A stretch of DNA of 64,000 nt, from contig NC_007295.1 of assembly GCF_000008205.1 (NCBI RefSeq), forward strand, positions 620,001 through 684,000, written 5' to 3'. A program made the position numbers and the translations under genes. Shown piece by piece: positions 38,099 through 50,031 of this stretch. Source of the stretch: Mesomycoplasma hyopneumoniae J (GTDB taxonomy: Bacteria; Bacillota_I; Bacilli_A; Mycoplasmatales; Metamycoplasmataceae). How positions within the stretch are numbered: the first letter of the stretch is position 1; every line of letters starts with the position of its first letter. Under the pieces are notes generated by a model. The model was not told the DNA's origin. It did no database searches and saw nothing but the letters and a program-made list of their open reading frames with translations.

Positions 38099-39637
38099 TT
38101 GAAAAAAACTAATATTCTATCACTAAAAAAAATAAAAAAAGTTTATGGTCCTGTAATTGCTCTTTCTGATGTGACTTTTGTTGTTCCAAAAGGGGAAATA
38201 ACTAGCCTAGTTGGTGAAAATGGCGCGGGAAAATCGACACTTTTAAAAATTTTATCAGGAGTGATTCCTGCTGGACAATATGAAGGTGATCTAATTTTTG
38301 AAGATAAAATTATGGCTTTTGCAAATACAAAAGCCTCCGAACGTGTCGGAATTGCAATAATTCATCAAGAACTTTCAATTTCACCTTATTTATCAATTTG
38401 CGAGAACATGTATATCGGTAATTATCCGACTAAATTTGGCAAAGTTAACTGAAATAAGATGATTTCCGAATGCAAAAAATATCTAGAAATGGTCGGTCTT
38501 GATGAAGATCCAACAACAATTGCTGGCTCTCTTTCGATTGCAAAACAGCAAATGGTTGAGATCGCAAAAGCACTTTCAAAAAATGCAAAACTACTAATTT
38601 TAGATGAACCGACTTCCTCTTTAAATGATGAAAATGCTTTTCGCTTACTTGATATTATGAAAAGTTTAAAAAGTAAAGGAATTACTTCGATTTTTGTCTC
38701 CCATAAATTAAATGAAGTCAAATATGTCTCTGATAATATTGTTGTAATCCGCGATGGTAAATTCATTTCCCAGTATAATAAAAATGAAGAAATAATTGAT
38801 GAAAACCGGCTAATTCAGGACATTGTTGGCCGGCCTTTAAAGTCCAAATTTCCTCCTAGGGATTTAGATCGAAAAATCGGGGAAATTATTTTTGAGATCA
38901 AAGATATAGTTATTCCTCATGCTAGTATTGCAAATTATAATGTTGTCAAAAATGCTTCCCTTGATGTAAAACAAGGCGAAATTGTCGGAATTTCCGGACT
39001 TGTTGGATCGGGTCGAACCGAATTAATGCTTTCACTTTTTGGGCAGTATTATAACAAACCTTCAAGTGGCAAAGTTTTCTATAAAGGTAAAGAAGTAAAA
39101 TTTACTAACACAAAACAGGCAATCAAATCGGGAATTATGTATGCTTCCGAAGATCGAAAAAATGTTGGTCTAATCCAAATTTTTTCGATTCAAAATAATA
39201 TCACTTCCGCCGCTTTGCATTTATTTTCAAAATGAGGAATTCTAAATAAAAATAAGGAAATAATTAATGCCCAAAAACTAAAAAAAGATGTAAGTATTAA
39301 AACAAAAAATATTCTAAATAATGTCGAATCCCTTTCTGGGGGAAATCAGCAAAAAGTTGTAATTGCCAAAGCTTTAAGCACCAAATTTGACCTTCTAATT
39401 ATCGATGAGCCAACAAAAGGTATTGATGTTGGCTCAAAATACGAAATTTATAAAATTTTACTAGACCTTTCATCACAAGGTAAAACAATTATTGTAATCT
39501 CTTCGGAAATTGAAGAACTTTTAGGAATCACCGATCGAATTTTTGTCATGTCCCAGGGAATTATCAAAGGTCAGATAAAAACTTCTGAGGCAAATCAAGA
39601 AAAAATTATGCAACTAAGTATTGGGGGTCTTATCTAA
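38099..39637 (+). CDS. xylG: Sugar ABC transporter ATPase (XylG/RbsA type)
   Basis: 512 residues with two ABC domains. Domain 1 has Walker A GENGAGKST and Walker B LLILDEPTSSL, with a degenerate signature region SLSIAKQQM; domain 2 has the degenerate P-loop GLVGSGRTE, signature LSGGNQQKV, and Walker B LLIIDEPTKGID. This two-domain pattern is typical of carbohydrate uptake type 2 (CUT2) transporters. The start is a TTG 9 bases after GAAAGGA. It overlaps xylH at TAATG. It energises import of the P46-bound sugar. Confidence 0.93.
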
Positions 39638-40887
39638 TGGAATTTTTTAATAATTTTAAAAATAATTTAAAAGATTTTGCAAAACCAGTTAAAAATTATC
39701 TAAATGAGACAAAAAGTGGACATTATCTTCAAGCCAGCCTCCACCATCTAAAAAAATTTTCAATGTTATATATTTTTCTTCTGGTTTTTGTTATTTTTTT
39801 AGGGATTACCAAAGGAACTTTATTACAAGCAAATACATTCACCCTTTTATTTCAAAATAATTCTTATATTATTATTTTGGCAATGGGGATGCTACTTGTA
39901 ATTTTAAGTGGAAATATTGATCTTTCTGTTGGAACTCTTGTCGGTCTTTTAGGACTATTTTCGGTTTATATTTATAATAATACCGGCCAAAGTATTTGAC
40001 TAACTTTTATACTTACAACGCTAATCGGGGCTGCAATTGGTTTTATCCAAGGCTGACTTATTGGTTATGGAAATATCCCGGCATTTATTGTAACTTTAGG
40101 TGGATTTCTTGCTTTTAAAGGGGCTCAACTTGTCTATTCAAATGGGGCAACACTGACTCCAATTGGATCCGTTGATTCAACTTATATTAAGGGAACAATT
40201 GAAGGAATCCCTGATCTAAAAGTAGGGAATATTTGAATTTTTTCTTTACTTTTACCTCTAATTTTAGGCGCAATTATTGTTAGTCTGCGAACTTGAGGAT
40301 ATTATACAAAAAGAAAATTTGGCATTAAAGTTCAAAATATTATTATTTTTACAATAATTCAAGTAATTATTTTTTCTTTATTCCTTGCTTGTGGTATAAT
40401 ATTTTCACTTGGAGATAAATCAATGCGTTACTATGTTTTATATGTAGGTATTGCACTGGCTTTATTTACTTTTCTTAGCCAAAATACCGCTTTTGGGCGC
40501 TCTGTTTATGCAATTGGTGGCAACCGGAAAGCTGCTCTATTATCCGGAGTCAATGTTAAAAGAACAACAATGATAATTTTTATTATCATTGGCGCACTAG
40601 CCGGATTTTCTTCGATTATTTTCACAGCTACTTATTCTTCTGCGACTTCTTCGCGAGGTGATGATCTTGCTCTTGATGTCATTTCAGTTGTCTTTACTGG
40701 TGGAGCTTCAGTCTATGGTGGAATTGGATCGGTTAGTGGAACGATATTAGGAACATCAATTATCGGGGTAATCAACCAAGGTTTGCTTGTTCTAAATGTT
40801 GCCGAATCACAAAAATACATAATTAAAGGACTAATTTTAGTTGCTGTTGTTGGATGAGATGTTCTCTCAAATAAGAAAAATAACTAA
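39637..40887 (+). CDS. xylH: Sugar ABC transporter permease (XylH/RbsC type)
   Basis: 416 residues, about 10 membrane segments. The CUT2 permease signatures are clear: MLLVILSGNIDLSVGTLVGL, IPAFIVTLGGFLAFKG, and RSVYAIGGNRKAALLSGVNV, with GDDLALDVISVVFTGGAS near the C-terminus. Internal TGA codons are read as Trp. It forms the channel driven by XylG. Its end overlaps the next small gene. Confidence 0.93.
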
Positions 40888-41455
40888 AAAAATCTTTAAA
40901 ACAAAAGAAAATAAGTCAAATTTTTCCTTTTGTTTTGCTTGTGAAAAACAACAAATCCATTTTTTCAATGAAATTTTTATTGAAAAAATGGATTTTAAAC
41001 TTGTTTTACTTGAAAATAAAAATTATGAAATTATTAATTTAAATTTTAAATACACAAAATCGCAAAATCAACATTTTCTTCCTTTTGAAGTCAGCCATAA
41101 ATTTTTAAAAATTCAAGGAAGTATCATTATCACTTTTAAAGCCGATCAGATAATAATTGAAAAAAGAATTAATGCAAATAGGAAAATCAAAACTGCCATC
41201 AAAACCAAAATTATTCTTGCAAATCAAGTAATAAAAAATCTAGAACCAGATCAAGTTTTAACAAATTTTCAATCTTATCAGGTTAATTATTTTTCTTCCT
41301 ATCAAAACTGAATTCTTCAAAATAAAAATGAATTAATTGATCTACTTGAAATCCAAGATACTAGAAAAGCTCAAAAAAATTGAAAAACTACTAATAATAA
41401 TATAAATTATCATACTATCAAAATAAAAATTGGACTAAAAAATGATAAAATATAA
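40859..41455 (+). CDS. Unknown protein in the sugar-transport operon
   Basis: 198 residues, basic, no membrane segment or signal. It starts at an ATG inside the xylH end (overlap of 29 bases) and itself overlaps the ROK kinase start by 14 bases, so it is clearly part of the operon. The middle (FKLVLLENKNYEIINLNFKYTKSQ) looks like beta-strand-rich globular sequence. No known family is recognised. Given its neighbours it may help handle the imported sugar or regulate the operon, which is only inference. Confidence 0.6.
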
Positions 41456-42335
41456 TTTTGCCACTATCGACATCGGCGGAACAAATACACGTTTTGCAAT
41501 TTTTAGTGATAATAAAATCACAAAAAAAATTAAATTTGCCACTGATGTTATAAATTATAAAAAAATTCTTGATAAAATTCTTGATCTAGTTAGCCAATAC
41601 AAGATTAACGCAATCGCCTTGTGCATCCCTGGTCCGGCTGATTATCAAAAAGGGATTATTCTCTCTTCGCCTAATTTAATAGGCTGAAATGGAATAAATA
41701 TTAAGGAATATCTCCTAAATAATTCTAAATTAGAATATGCTATCTTTGAAAATGATGCAAATGCAATGGCATTTGCCAATCATATTTTTTATAAAAATAC
41801 CAAAAAAGGCGTAACTCAGTTTTATACAATCTCAACTGGTTTTGGTGCTGGACTCGTAATTAATAATAAAATTTTTCATGGTGCTAATGGTTTTGGACAG
41901 GAAATTGCACATATTCCAACCTCAAAAATATTTAATAAAAAGCATCATCTAAATAATTATGCAGCTGAATTATTTATCTCGGGAACAGGAATGTCTTTAA
42001 GAGCTAAAGATAAAAACTTAGAACAAACCGAACCAAAAAATATTATCGCACTATCTCAAGAAGATAAAGGCTACAGACAAATTGTTGGCGACTGTATTGA
42101 TACCTTGGCGCGAACAATTTCGATAACAATTGGAATTTTAAATCCTAATTTGATGGTTTTTGGCGGTTCTATAGCTGAGTATAATTTTTGAATAATTCAA
42201 AAAGCGATCAAAAAAGCGAAACAGTGAACAAATAAAGACCAATGAGAAGCTATAAAGTTTGAAAAAGATCCTTTTGGTGATGATTCGGCTTTATTTGGGC
42301 TTTACTACCTAATATTAGAAAAAACAAAGAAATAA
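41442..42335 (+). CDS. ROK-family sugar kinase-like protein
   Basis: 297 residues. The N-terminal phosphate motif is TIDIGGTNTRFAIF; IALCIPGPAD, ENDANAMAFANHIF and STGFGAGLVI are the expected ROK segments, and NGFGQEIAHI contains the sugar-contacting Glu-His region. The C-x-C-G-x-x-G-C zinc cluster that normally follows this point is absent, the region reading IPTSKIFNKKHHLNN. It probably phosphorylates the sugar delivered by the P46-XylGH transporter. The last gene of the operon. Confidence 0.8.
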
Positions 42336-42340
42336 AGCTA

Positions 42341-42391
42341 AAAATAGGAAAAAATTAGGAAAAATCAGCTATTTTTATCTTTTTTAGAATT
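42341..42391 (+). terminator. Probable terminator of the P46-xyl-ROK operon
   Basis: Arms AAAAATAG and CTATTTTT are separated by about 21 bases and followed by ATCTTTTTT, directly after the ROK stop. The stem is weak, so confidence is moderate. Confidence 0.5.
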
Positions 42392-42531
42392 TTTTTGCAT
42401 TTTTGCCTAATTTAGGTAGAATCAATTTTTGTTTTCAAAATTTGATTAGCTATGATTTTGCCGTATTTACTATTAAGACAAAAACATTTGTATCAGAATG
42501 CTTTTTTGTTCAAATTATACCTTAGTTATTT

Positions 42532-42583
42532 AATTTATAAGATTTTTTTGTTTACTGTTTACTTCAAAAAAATCTTATAAATT
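42532..42583. repeat. Perfect 19-bp inverted repeat at the 3' end of the interrupted family D gene
   Basis: Arms AATTTATAAGATTTTTTTG and its exact complement enclose a 14-base loop. The stop codon of the interrupted family D copy (42575-42577) lies in one arm. It could act as a two-way terminator between the sugar operon and the module. Confidence 0.65.
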
Positions 42584-42755
42584 AAGACCTAGTTCATTAA
42601 AAACATCCTCTCATTTGGGGTTATTTTCATTCGTAACACAAAGAAATAAGTTATTTTTATAACGCTCATTTTTTTCAAAATTTTCAATTTTTTCAAAATC
42701 AATAAGCCCAAATGTTAAAAATTTATAATATTCAATTAAATAAGGTCGAAAAATT
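42575..42755 (-). pseudogene. 3' fragment of family D gene (module copy 2), cut by IS
   Basis: On the minus strand this fragment reads GLIDFEKIENFEKNERYKNNLFLCVTN... and ends with NELGLNL and a TAA at 42575. It is the missing C-terminus of the family D gene that begins at 45568, matching the paralogue's LADFEEIENFEND segment. The two halves are separated by the IS and its 55-bp target duplication. Confidence 0.8.
42701..42755. repeat. Target-site duplication of IS copy 2, left copy (55 bp)
   Basis: The 55 bases starting AATAAGCCC and ending CGAAAAATT recur exactly at 44666-44720 across the insertion sequence. They come from the interrupted family D coding sequence. Confidence 0.9.
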
Positions 42756-44665
42756 CCTGAGTTTCCCAGTTTGATGGCAAAAATTCACTTTTTAGTGAAT
42801 ATGAATATGCAGAAATCCCCGTAAATCGGTGTTTTTTACCCGTAAAACCTTAATTTTTATTAATTACAATTAATTACAATTTTAAAGTAATTTTATGGTA
42901 TAATTATAAATTATGAAAAAGCATAATTTGATTTTGTTTAATGTTTGAGGATCTTCAAAAGATAAAATATATAAATATGTTGGCTGAACACAAGGTTATG
43001 GGAAAGCTCCAAAACGTTGATTTAGTATAGGAAATGTGCAAACTTTGGAAAAAATTAATCCAAATGCTATTCAAATTATCAAAGAAAAATTGAAATTGTT
43101 TTCAAATTTAGATGACAAAGATAAAATCAAGACTACTTTACTTGATTCTATTAAAAATTCCGCCATAATCGAAGGTTCGGTTTTTATTGGTGGGGAATTA
43201 ATTGAAAAACTTATTGAAAAGCACAATATTTTTGAATCACTTCCTAAAAGTAGACATAAAAATATGAAACAAATTTTTAACTACTTAATTTCAAAGCGAA
43301 TTACTGATCCTGGTAGCATTATTAATGCTTTTGATAAAAAGGATGATTACTCAAATCAAATAAATACTTCCAAAAATAGCTTTTATAGACTCTTAGATCT
43401 TGTCTATGAATCACAAAATCAACTTTTAGATAGTCTTAACAAAATGGTTATAAGCGAGCTTGGAAAAAGGGACAATGAATTTTATTTTGATGCATCAACA
43501 GTCTATTTTGAGACATTTGAAGGAAATGGATTAAGAATTCCTGGCTATTCTAAAGATGCTAAATTCAAAGAAGATCAAATTGTCATTGCTTTAGCATGCG
43601 ATAAAAATGGCATTCCTTTTCATATTAAAGTTTTTAAAGGAAATACAGCCGATTCTAGTACGCTAATCCCTTTTGTATTAGATATTGAATCCAAATATAA
43701 TATCAAAAATATGACAATAATTGCTGACCGTGGCATGTCCACTGCTGCAAATATTCGATTTCTTGAATCAAAAGAATATAATTTCATTATTTCTTATCGT
43801 GCAAAGATAGGCAGTCAAAAATTTAAAAATTATTTATTAGATCCTAGCGATTATGTTGATGTAAATGCAGATTTTAAGTATAAAAAAGAAGAATTTTATT
43901 CATCTTATAAAAATAAAAGATACACTGAAAATATTAGAAGAAGAATTATTACTTACAGTAAAAAAAGAGCAATAAAAGACAGCAAGGCTCGCGAAGAGCA
44001 AATCCAAAGTTTTATTAAAAAACAAAATAAAGATGGTTTTATTGAAGTAAACAAATTGTTTGGTAAAAAACCTAAATATTTTAGGGAAATTTCAAACATG
44101 AAATTTGAATTAGATCAAAGTAAAATTGACAAGGACAAACAATTTGATGGTTACTATGTCTATGAAACAAATATACTAAATTTAAATGTCTTAGACATAG
44201 TTGAAAAATACCAAAAACAGTGAAATATTGAAGCTAATTTTAGAAGTCTAAAAGGTTTATTGAATATTCGTCCTGTATTTTTAAGAATAGATGAGCATAT
44301 CCTAGCTCATACATTTTTGTGCTTTATCTCATTAGTTATTTTAAAAACTATAATTTTTAAAATCAACAAACATATTAGTGATAACAAGTTATTTGCAAAC
44401 AGTCAATTAACTGAAGTTGGTTTAGTAACGATGTTGCAAAAATTAAGACAAAGGGTTGAATTTAACACTTTAGATCAACAAATGATATTTAAAAATCGCG
44501 ATGGTGTTCCTAGTGATCCCAATATTTGAAATAGGTATGATTTCTACTTTGATATCTTAATAAATCAGTAAAAAAATAGGTAATTAACTTTTGGCAAAAA
44601 ACTTAAAAAAGCACGGGAAACCGGACACTTTTTTAAAATTATCTCATCAAACTGGGAAACTCGGG
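42756..44665 (+). mobile_element. IS1634-type insertion sequence, copy 2
   Basis: About 1910 bp, same ends as copy 1 (left CCTGAG, right complement CCCGAG followed by TTTCCCAGTTTGATG). It carries an intact transposase and is flanked by a 55-bp direct duplication of family D coding sequence. It is in the same orientation as copy 1, about 40.6 kb away. Confidence 0.92.
42913..44571 (+). CDS. IS1634-family DDE transposase, copy 2
   Basis: 552 residues, same length as copy 1 with seven differences (e.g. Ser/Ala in the DxSTVYF segment, Arg/Gly after FE, LNPD/VNAD, and EEYQ/EKYQ). All catalytic landmarks (ADRGM, the C-terminal IEANFRSLKG) are kept. TATAAT lies 9 bases upstream of the start at 42913. 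Both copies look functional. Confidence 0.92.
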
Positions 44666-44720
44666 AATAAGCCCAAATGTTAAAAATTTATAATATTCAA
44701 TTAAATAAGGTCGAAAAATT
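44666..44720. repeat. Target-site duplication of IS copy 2, right copy
   Basis: An exact repeat of 42701-42755, directly after the right IS end. It is also the last coding portion of the 5' part of the interrupted family D gene. Confidence 0.9.
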
Positions 44721-45568
44721 TTTGAATTAATAAAATACAAAACAAAACAAAGAAAAACCACAAAAAAAACACTTAAAATTGAAAAAACAATATTTGAGTA
44801 TGACAAAGTTGGCCCCATTTTTACTTTGGAAACCATCTTAACAGACTTGAAACTATAGAAAATGATAGTTTCTAGTACACTTTGCAAAAGAAAAACAGAA
44901 AAAAGGGAGAAAATAATTGTTAAAATAATTCAAGATAATACTGAAAAAATAAACAAATTTAAGGGTTTCTTCTTTATTTTTTGAAAATAATTAACTTTGT
45001 AATCTTGTAAAATGAGATAACCTTCATATAAATTAACATCTTTAATTGAACATTTTCTCGTTGGAATATGACTTGAAATTTTCTTTTTTTGTTTTGAAGT
45101 AAAAATAAATAGACCATTATAAAATGATTCAAATTTTGAAATTGTCAAATTATCATTATATTCAAAATTATCAAAATCTTTTAATAAATTATTAGTTTTT
45201 AAAAATTCTTTCTTTATTGAATCTATTTCAAAATGGAGTGACAAACCTTCTAATAATTTATTATTTTCTTTAAGAAATTTTCTGCTTTTAAATAAAAAAA
45301 ATAGAGCTAAACAAAGAAAAATGATGGTTAAAATACTTAAAATAATAAGAAAAATATTCATAATTTTGATTCACCGAGCAAGATTATCAAATGATTTTCC
45401 ATTTTTAATTACAAAAGATTTAAAATCAAATTTTATAAAAAGGGTCAGTGATAAAAACAAAAAAAATAAAATTGAAAAAATTGAAGAAATTAAAATATCA
45501 TTTTTATTTTGTTTTATTTTAAAAATAAAAAAAGCTACATATTTTTTTATTGAATCATTTTTGGTCAT
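44666..45568 (-). pseudogene. 5' part of family D gene (module copy 2), interrupted by IS
   Basis: Starts at 45568 (MTKNDSIKKYVAFFIFKIK) and reads continuously in code 4 to the IS boundary, about 301 residues, with four membrane segments and the family D markers RKCSIKDVNLYEG, LQDYKVNYFQKI and IEYYKFLTFGLI. Across the IS it continues at 42755. With the IS present it would end shortly inside the element (SLMR), losing about 40 C-terminal residues including the acidic IENFE region, so it may still make a truncated membrane protein. It starts 35 bases after the family A gene. Confidence 0.75.
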
Positions 45569-45603
45569 AATTTTCCAAATTTCATTTAAATATAATTATC
45601 TTC

Positions 45604-46491
45604 TTATTGATTATTGATAATAGCAGCAATCTCATCTAAAAGTTGAAATTTGACTTGAACTTCCTCATTTATTTTTTCAATTATTTTTAAAAAAGAAGGT
45701 TTTTCAAGAATAATTTCAAAATTATAAAATGGTTTATTTTGATTTTGAAAAACTAATTTTTCAAGTTTTTCTTCTAAAAATTTAAATTTATTTTGCTCTA
45801 AAAGTTTCTTATTTTTATTATTAATAAATTTAGATTCAACAACTAAAAAATTTCCGTTTGTAATACGGTCAAAATTCGAAAATATTTGTGAAAAATCTAG
45901 ATAAAAAACTAAATTTTTTGATGTTGTTATTCTAAAATTAAAATCAATCTCACCTTCACCTGCAAAAATTAAATATTTTTTTGCTAATAATGATAATTGT
46001 GGAAGAGTTAATTTATTTACTATTACCGGCTTTTTAGTAATATCAGGGATTAGTTCAACTTTTTGAATATTTTTAAATGTAAATTCAATTTCTGAAATAA
46101 ATTTTTCCATCGCCACTTTACCAAATTTCATCTCAAATCTACGTTTTGGGTTTAATCAAGTAATTATAAAACTAGGTAATGCGAAAATAGTGGTTATAAT
46201 CCAACATGAAATAGCGGTGTAAATAAGTTGCCAAATTGCAAATAAACGGTTTTCATTGGTGGTTCAATCAGAGGAATATGTTCTAAGAGATGATAATTGC
46301 AAAATTATTACAATTATGGTAAAAATAGCCGCTAATGGAAGAAAAATAGACCAAAAAAGCTTTAAAATAAAGTATATTCTATTTAATTTTTTAGTTAAAA
46401 ATTTCCCTCAATACCACTTAACCTTCTTCTCGTGTAAACCATATTTGCGTAAAATTTCCTCAACTATTTTCCTATTTTTCTCTGATTTCAT
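45604..46491 (-). CDS. Family A membrane protein (module copy 2, intact)
   Basis: 295 residues in code 4. N-terminus KSEKNRKIVEEILRKYGL, two membrane segments (about residues 43-65 and 85-110), then a soluble domain with FRITTSKNLVFYLDFS, NFLVVESKFINN and a C-terminal FQLLDEIAAIINN, matching the other family A members. I checked the frame from 46491 to 46081 and found no stop. It lies between the short family B copy upstream and the interrupted family D downstream; no family C gene is present between them. Function unknown. Confidence 0.6.
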
Positions 46492-46525
46492 AATTTTGTC
46501 CTAATTTGAAGAAAATTAAAAATAA

Positions 46526-46780
46526 TTATAAATTTTTGGAAAATTCTTTACTAAATATTGACTTTTCATCAAGACTAGCAAAATTCTTATCAAATTCCTT
46601 AAAAAATGGCTCATTAATAGACATAATTCTAGTAGGTGTCATAAAATCAATTTGGGGTATAACTACATTAGATTTTGGATTTTTTTCCTTAAAAATATCC
46701 ATATTTCTAACTTGATAGACAGGGACTAAAACCCCTGTAAGTTGGGATAAATCACCTAAATTAAATAGCATTTTCCTCAT
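46526..46780 (-). CDS. Family B protein (module copy 2), short or truncated
   Basis: 84 residues, MRKMLFNLGDLSQLTGVLVPVYQVRNMDIF..., closely matching the first 60 residues of the family B gene in copy 1, after which similarity fades and the frame stops. It is less than half the restored length of the other copy, so it is probably a truncated remnant. Its start overlaps the end of the decayed family A gene, as in copy 1. Confidence 0.5.
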   Translation of the reverse strand: MRKMLFNLGDLSQLTGVLVPVYQVRNMDIFKEKNPKSNVVIPQIDFMTPTRIMSINEPFFKEFDKNFASLDEKSIFSKEFSKNL

Positions 46781-47673
46781 AAATCACCTTTGGAATTTAT
46801 AATAGCTGCTAATTCATCTAATTGATAAAATTTCTTTTCAATTTCAAGTTTTATATTTTGAATTATACATCAAAAAGAAGGCTTTTCAATAAAAAATTCA
46901 AAAATATTAAGAGGTCAATTAGGGTTTAAAAAATGAAATTCTTCGCAATCATCGTTTAAAAATTTGAACTTTTGGTTTTCTAAAAGTGACTTAATTTTAC
47001 TATTGATAAATTTTGAGCCAATAATTAAAAAATTTTTATCCCCGTCAAGCTTATAATCATAGAATATCCGAAAATATTTTGAATAAAAAACTAAATTTTT
47101 TTGTTGCTATTTTAAAATGTGAATTAACAATACTTTTATTATCAAAAATAAAATTCTAATCTGTAAGTATAATGCTCTTAACCTTTGAAATTGAAGTTAG
47201 TTTTAATTTTTCGATTAATTCACCCTGTTCATTATCAACAACTACTTCAACTTTTTTAACATTTTTAAAGTTAAAATTCATTTCTGAAACTATTTTTTTT
47301 ATCGATCAGGAATCAAAATTAAGACTAAATTTTCTGCCTGGATTTAATTTAGAAAAAATAAAACAACCTAATCATAAAATAATGCCGATAATAAAACAAG
47401 AAATAGCAGAATATAAAAATTGCCAGATTAGAAAGTTTTTATAGTCAATTTTTAGTTTTACAGAGTCCTTATGTAAATATAATAAGGGAAATAATAAGAA
47501 AAATAAAAGCTAAGAGCACAAAAAATCCAACCAGATTTTAAAATTGAATATAAATAATTCAATTTTTGAGTTAAAAATTTTTGTTGCCTTTTCCGAAAAA
47601 ACCTTTTATTTATTGAATATTTTAGTAAAATATCTTCAATTATCATAATATTTTTATCTTTGGGCATATACAA
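46756..47673 (-). pseudogene. Decayed family A gene (module copy 2)
   Basis: The start (MYMPKDKNIMIIEDILLKYSINKR) and two membrane segments are followed by family A segments spread over different frames. An in-frame stop lies at 47458-47460, another (TAG) at 47156-47158, and a further shift at a run of seven A on the coding strand (47096-47102), beyond which NFLIIGSKFINSKIKSLLENQ and KKFYQLDELAAIIN are readable. At least two frame changes and two stops mean it is a pseudogene. Confidence 0.75.
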
Positions 47674-47979
47674 AAAACCATCAACTCTATAATTTAAATT
47701 TTAGTATATTTTTTATATTAGATTAAATCTAATTTTCTTAATAATACAGATAAAATATACAAGTTTAGCTTTTTTTTAGGAGTTTTTAACAAATTTATGT
47801 TGATAAATTAAAAAAAATTACTATCTTTGGTTATTAAAAAGATGTGCTTTTAACTTTGACTAATAAAGTCCCGGTTTTTTAAAATTTTTTAGTCGCCTAA
47901 ATTTAGTTGAAATTAAAAAATCTTGGAATAATAAATTGATATATTTTTTTGATATAAATTAATATAAAATTCTTGCATT
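47674..47979. other. Intergenic stretch, no gene seen
   Basis: About 300 bases of A/T-rich sequence between the decayed module and pepF. It contains a short G+C-containing patch (about 47865-47900, AAGTCCCGG) but no convincing terminator, promoter or RNA gene. Confidence 0.4.
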
Positions 47980-49803
47980 TTAGAAATTAATTTTAAAAAT
48001 TTTCTTACCAAGCCGAATATATTCATCAATTTGGGTTTCAAGAAGTGAAAATGCTTCTGTATAAATTAAAGAATCCCCAAGGTCAATCCCGGCTTTTTCC
48101 AGAATTTTACTTGGTCAATCAGAGCCACCTTTTGAAAGGAAGTTTTCAATGTAATTGTCAAGGGCTTTTTTACCTTCTTTTTTATATTTTTGAAAGAAAG
48201 CATTAGCAACAAGATAGCCAATTGCATATTTATAAACATAATATCCATAATAATAATGTGGGACAATTACACTATAAACAAGCGGTTTTTCATCATCAAG
48301 TGGGTCATTTGGATTATATTTTTGTAGAATTTGCTTATAAATTCCCACAAAAGCTTCATAAGAACTAATTGGTTCACCCTTGTCAATTTTATTATATAAA
48401 ACTGCTTCATAATCCGCTCAAATTACCTGACGTTGGACAGTCGCAATAAAATTTGAAATTTGTTGAGATAATATTTCAAATTTGAAATTTTCATCACCTT
48501 GTTTTTCCAAAAGGTAGTCATCGAGCATTAACTCATTAAAAATTGAGGCAATTTCTGCAAGGAAAATTGGATATGAGCTATTATGATAATTCTGGTTTTT
48601 ATCAGAATAATAAGAATGGAGCGAATGACCTAATTCATGTGCTAAAGTATGAACTGCGTTTATAGTAAAGTCATAATTCATTAAAATATATTTTTTTTCA
48701 AGCCCATATGAACCCCCAATTGAATAAGCACCAGATCTTTTTGAATCAACATAATGATAGTCAATTCATCTTTGGCTAAATGCTTTTTCTACAACATCTT
48801 TATATTCTTGACCTAATGGTTTGATTGCCCCAAGCACTATTTTTTGTGCATCTTCAACAGAATAATTATTTTTTGTCTCAACTAATGGAACTAAACGGTC
48901 TCAACTATTCATCTTAGTCCCAAATTTTGCTTGATAAAATTTTTCTTTTGCTTTTTTGAATTTTTCAAAAATAGGCGCTGAATTAGCGACAAATTGAAAT
49001 AATTTTTCTAAACTTGTAACTGGAAAACGATCAGAACTAAGACTTGCCTCTAGCAGTGATTGATAATTTCGCATTCTTGCATCCACAGAACTTGACTTAA
49101 TATGCTGATACAACAAATTTGCAAAGGTGTTTTTATGTTCAAGATAAGCTTTATGATAGTTTATATATGCATTTTTTCGCACTAAAGGAGACCCTGTTTT
49201 TAAATAATTATAATAGTTTGTTGAATTAAGAGGTAATTTCTTATTTTCTTCGTTTAGAACATCCTGAAATTTTGTTTCTGAATTTGAAAGAATTGAGAAA
49301 ATTTTATAAACCGAAATTTCACCAAAAGATGATTTTGTAAGATAACTTTCAACCTCATCAGCAAGTTTATGTTTTTTATTATCAAGTCGATAATTTAGCT
49401 CTTTTTGATAAGGTTTTACTCTTAAATCGTTGATTCAAGAACGAATTTTATCCTCATTTTTATAAAAAATAACATCAATTGAGCCTAATTTTGACTCAAA
49501 TTCAGACATCAAGAAACTAAAACGTTCATTAATTTGACTAAAAACAGGATCAATTACATTGACGCTGATATTGTTTGAAATATAATTAAGAATTTTATTG
49601 TATTTTATCCCAAAATTAGCTTCTAGTTCCTTATATTCAAGAAAATTTTCAACATTTTCAAATTGTTGATCTTTTTTTGATATTAAATCATTAGAAATTT
49701 CTTGAATACTAGAAAAATTTTCCTCAATAGTCTTACCTTCAAGTAGCACATCTAAATCAAAACGGTATTTCTCAGGAATTTCAGAATATTTTTTATATTG
49801 CAT
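47980..49803 (-). CDS. pepF: Oligoendopeptidase F
   Basis: 607 residues, full length for M3B metallopeptidases. The zinc motif HELGH is at residues 389-393 with the downstream EIASIFNE supplying the third ligand; [20 protein letters not shown] is the family's conserved C-terminal substrate region. It is cytoplasmic and cuts short peptides (about 7-17 residues), the natural step after Opp import. Frame continuous with TGA as Trp. It is transcribed alone, divergent from the lipoprotein gene; the 228-base gap (49804-50031) holds TATAAT boxes, one at 49910-49915 facing the lipoprotein. Confidence 0.94.
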
Positions 49804-50031
49804 TTTATTTACCTTCTCAAAAATAGAAAATAATTTTTTAGTATTTATGGTATAATTTTTTCTCGGTAAAATAAAACGATTAAAATTCTTTAAACATTTT
49901 AAAATCGAGTATAATTATTTTAAATTTTTATTACCTAAATATCTAATCCAATAAATTATAGCATAAAAGGTATAAAAAACAAAATAAATCATTATAAAAA
50001 TAATAAAATAATCAATAGAAAAAAGAGAAAA

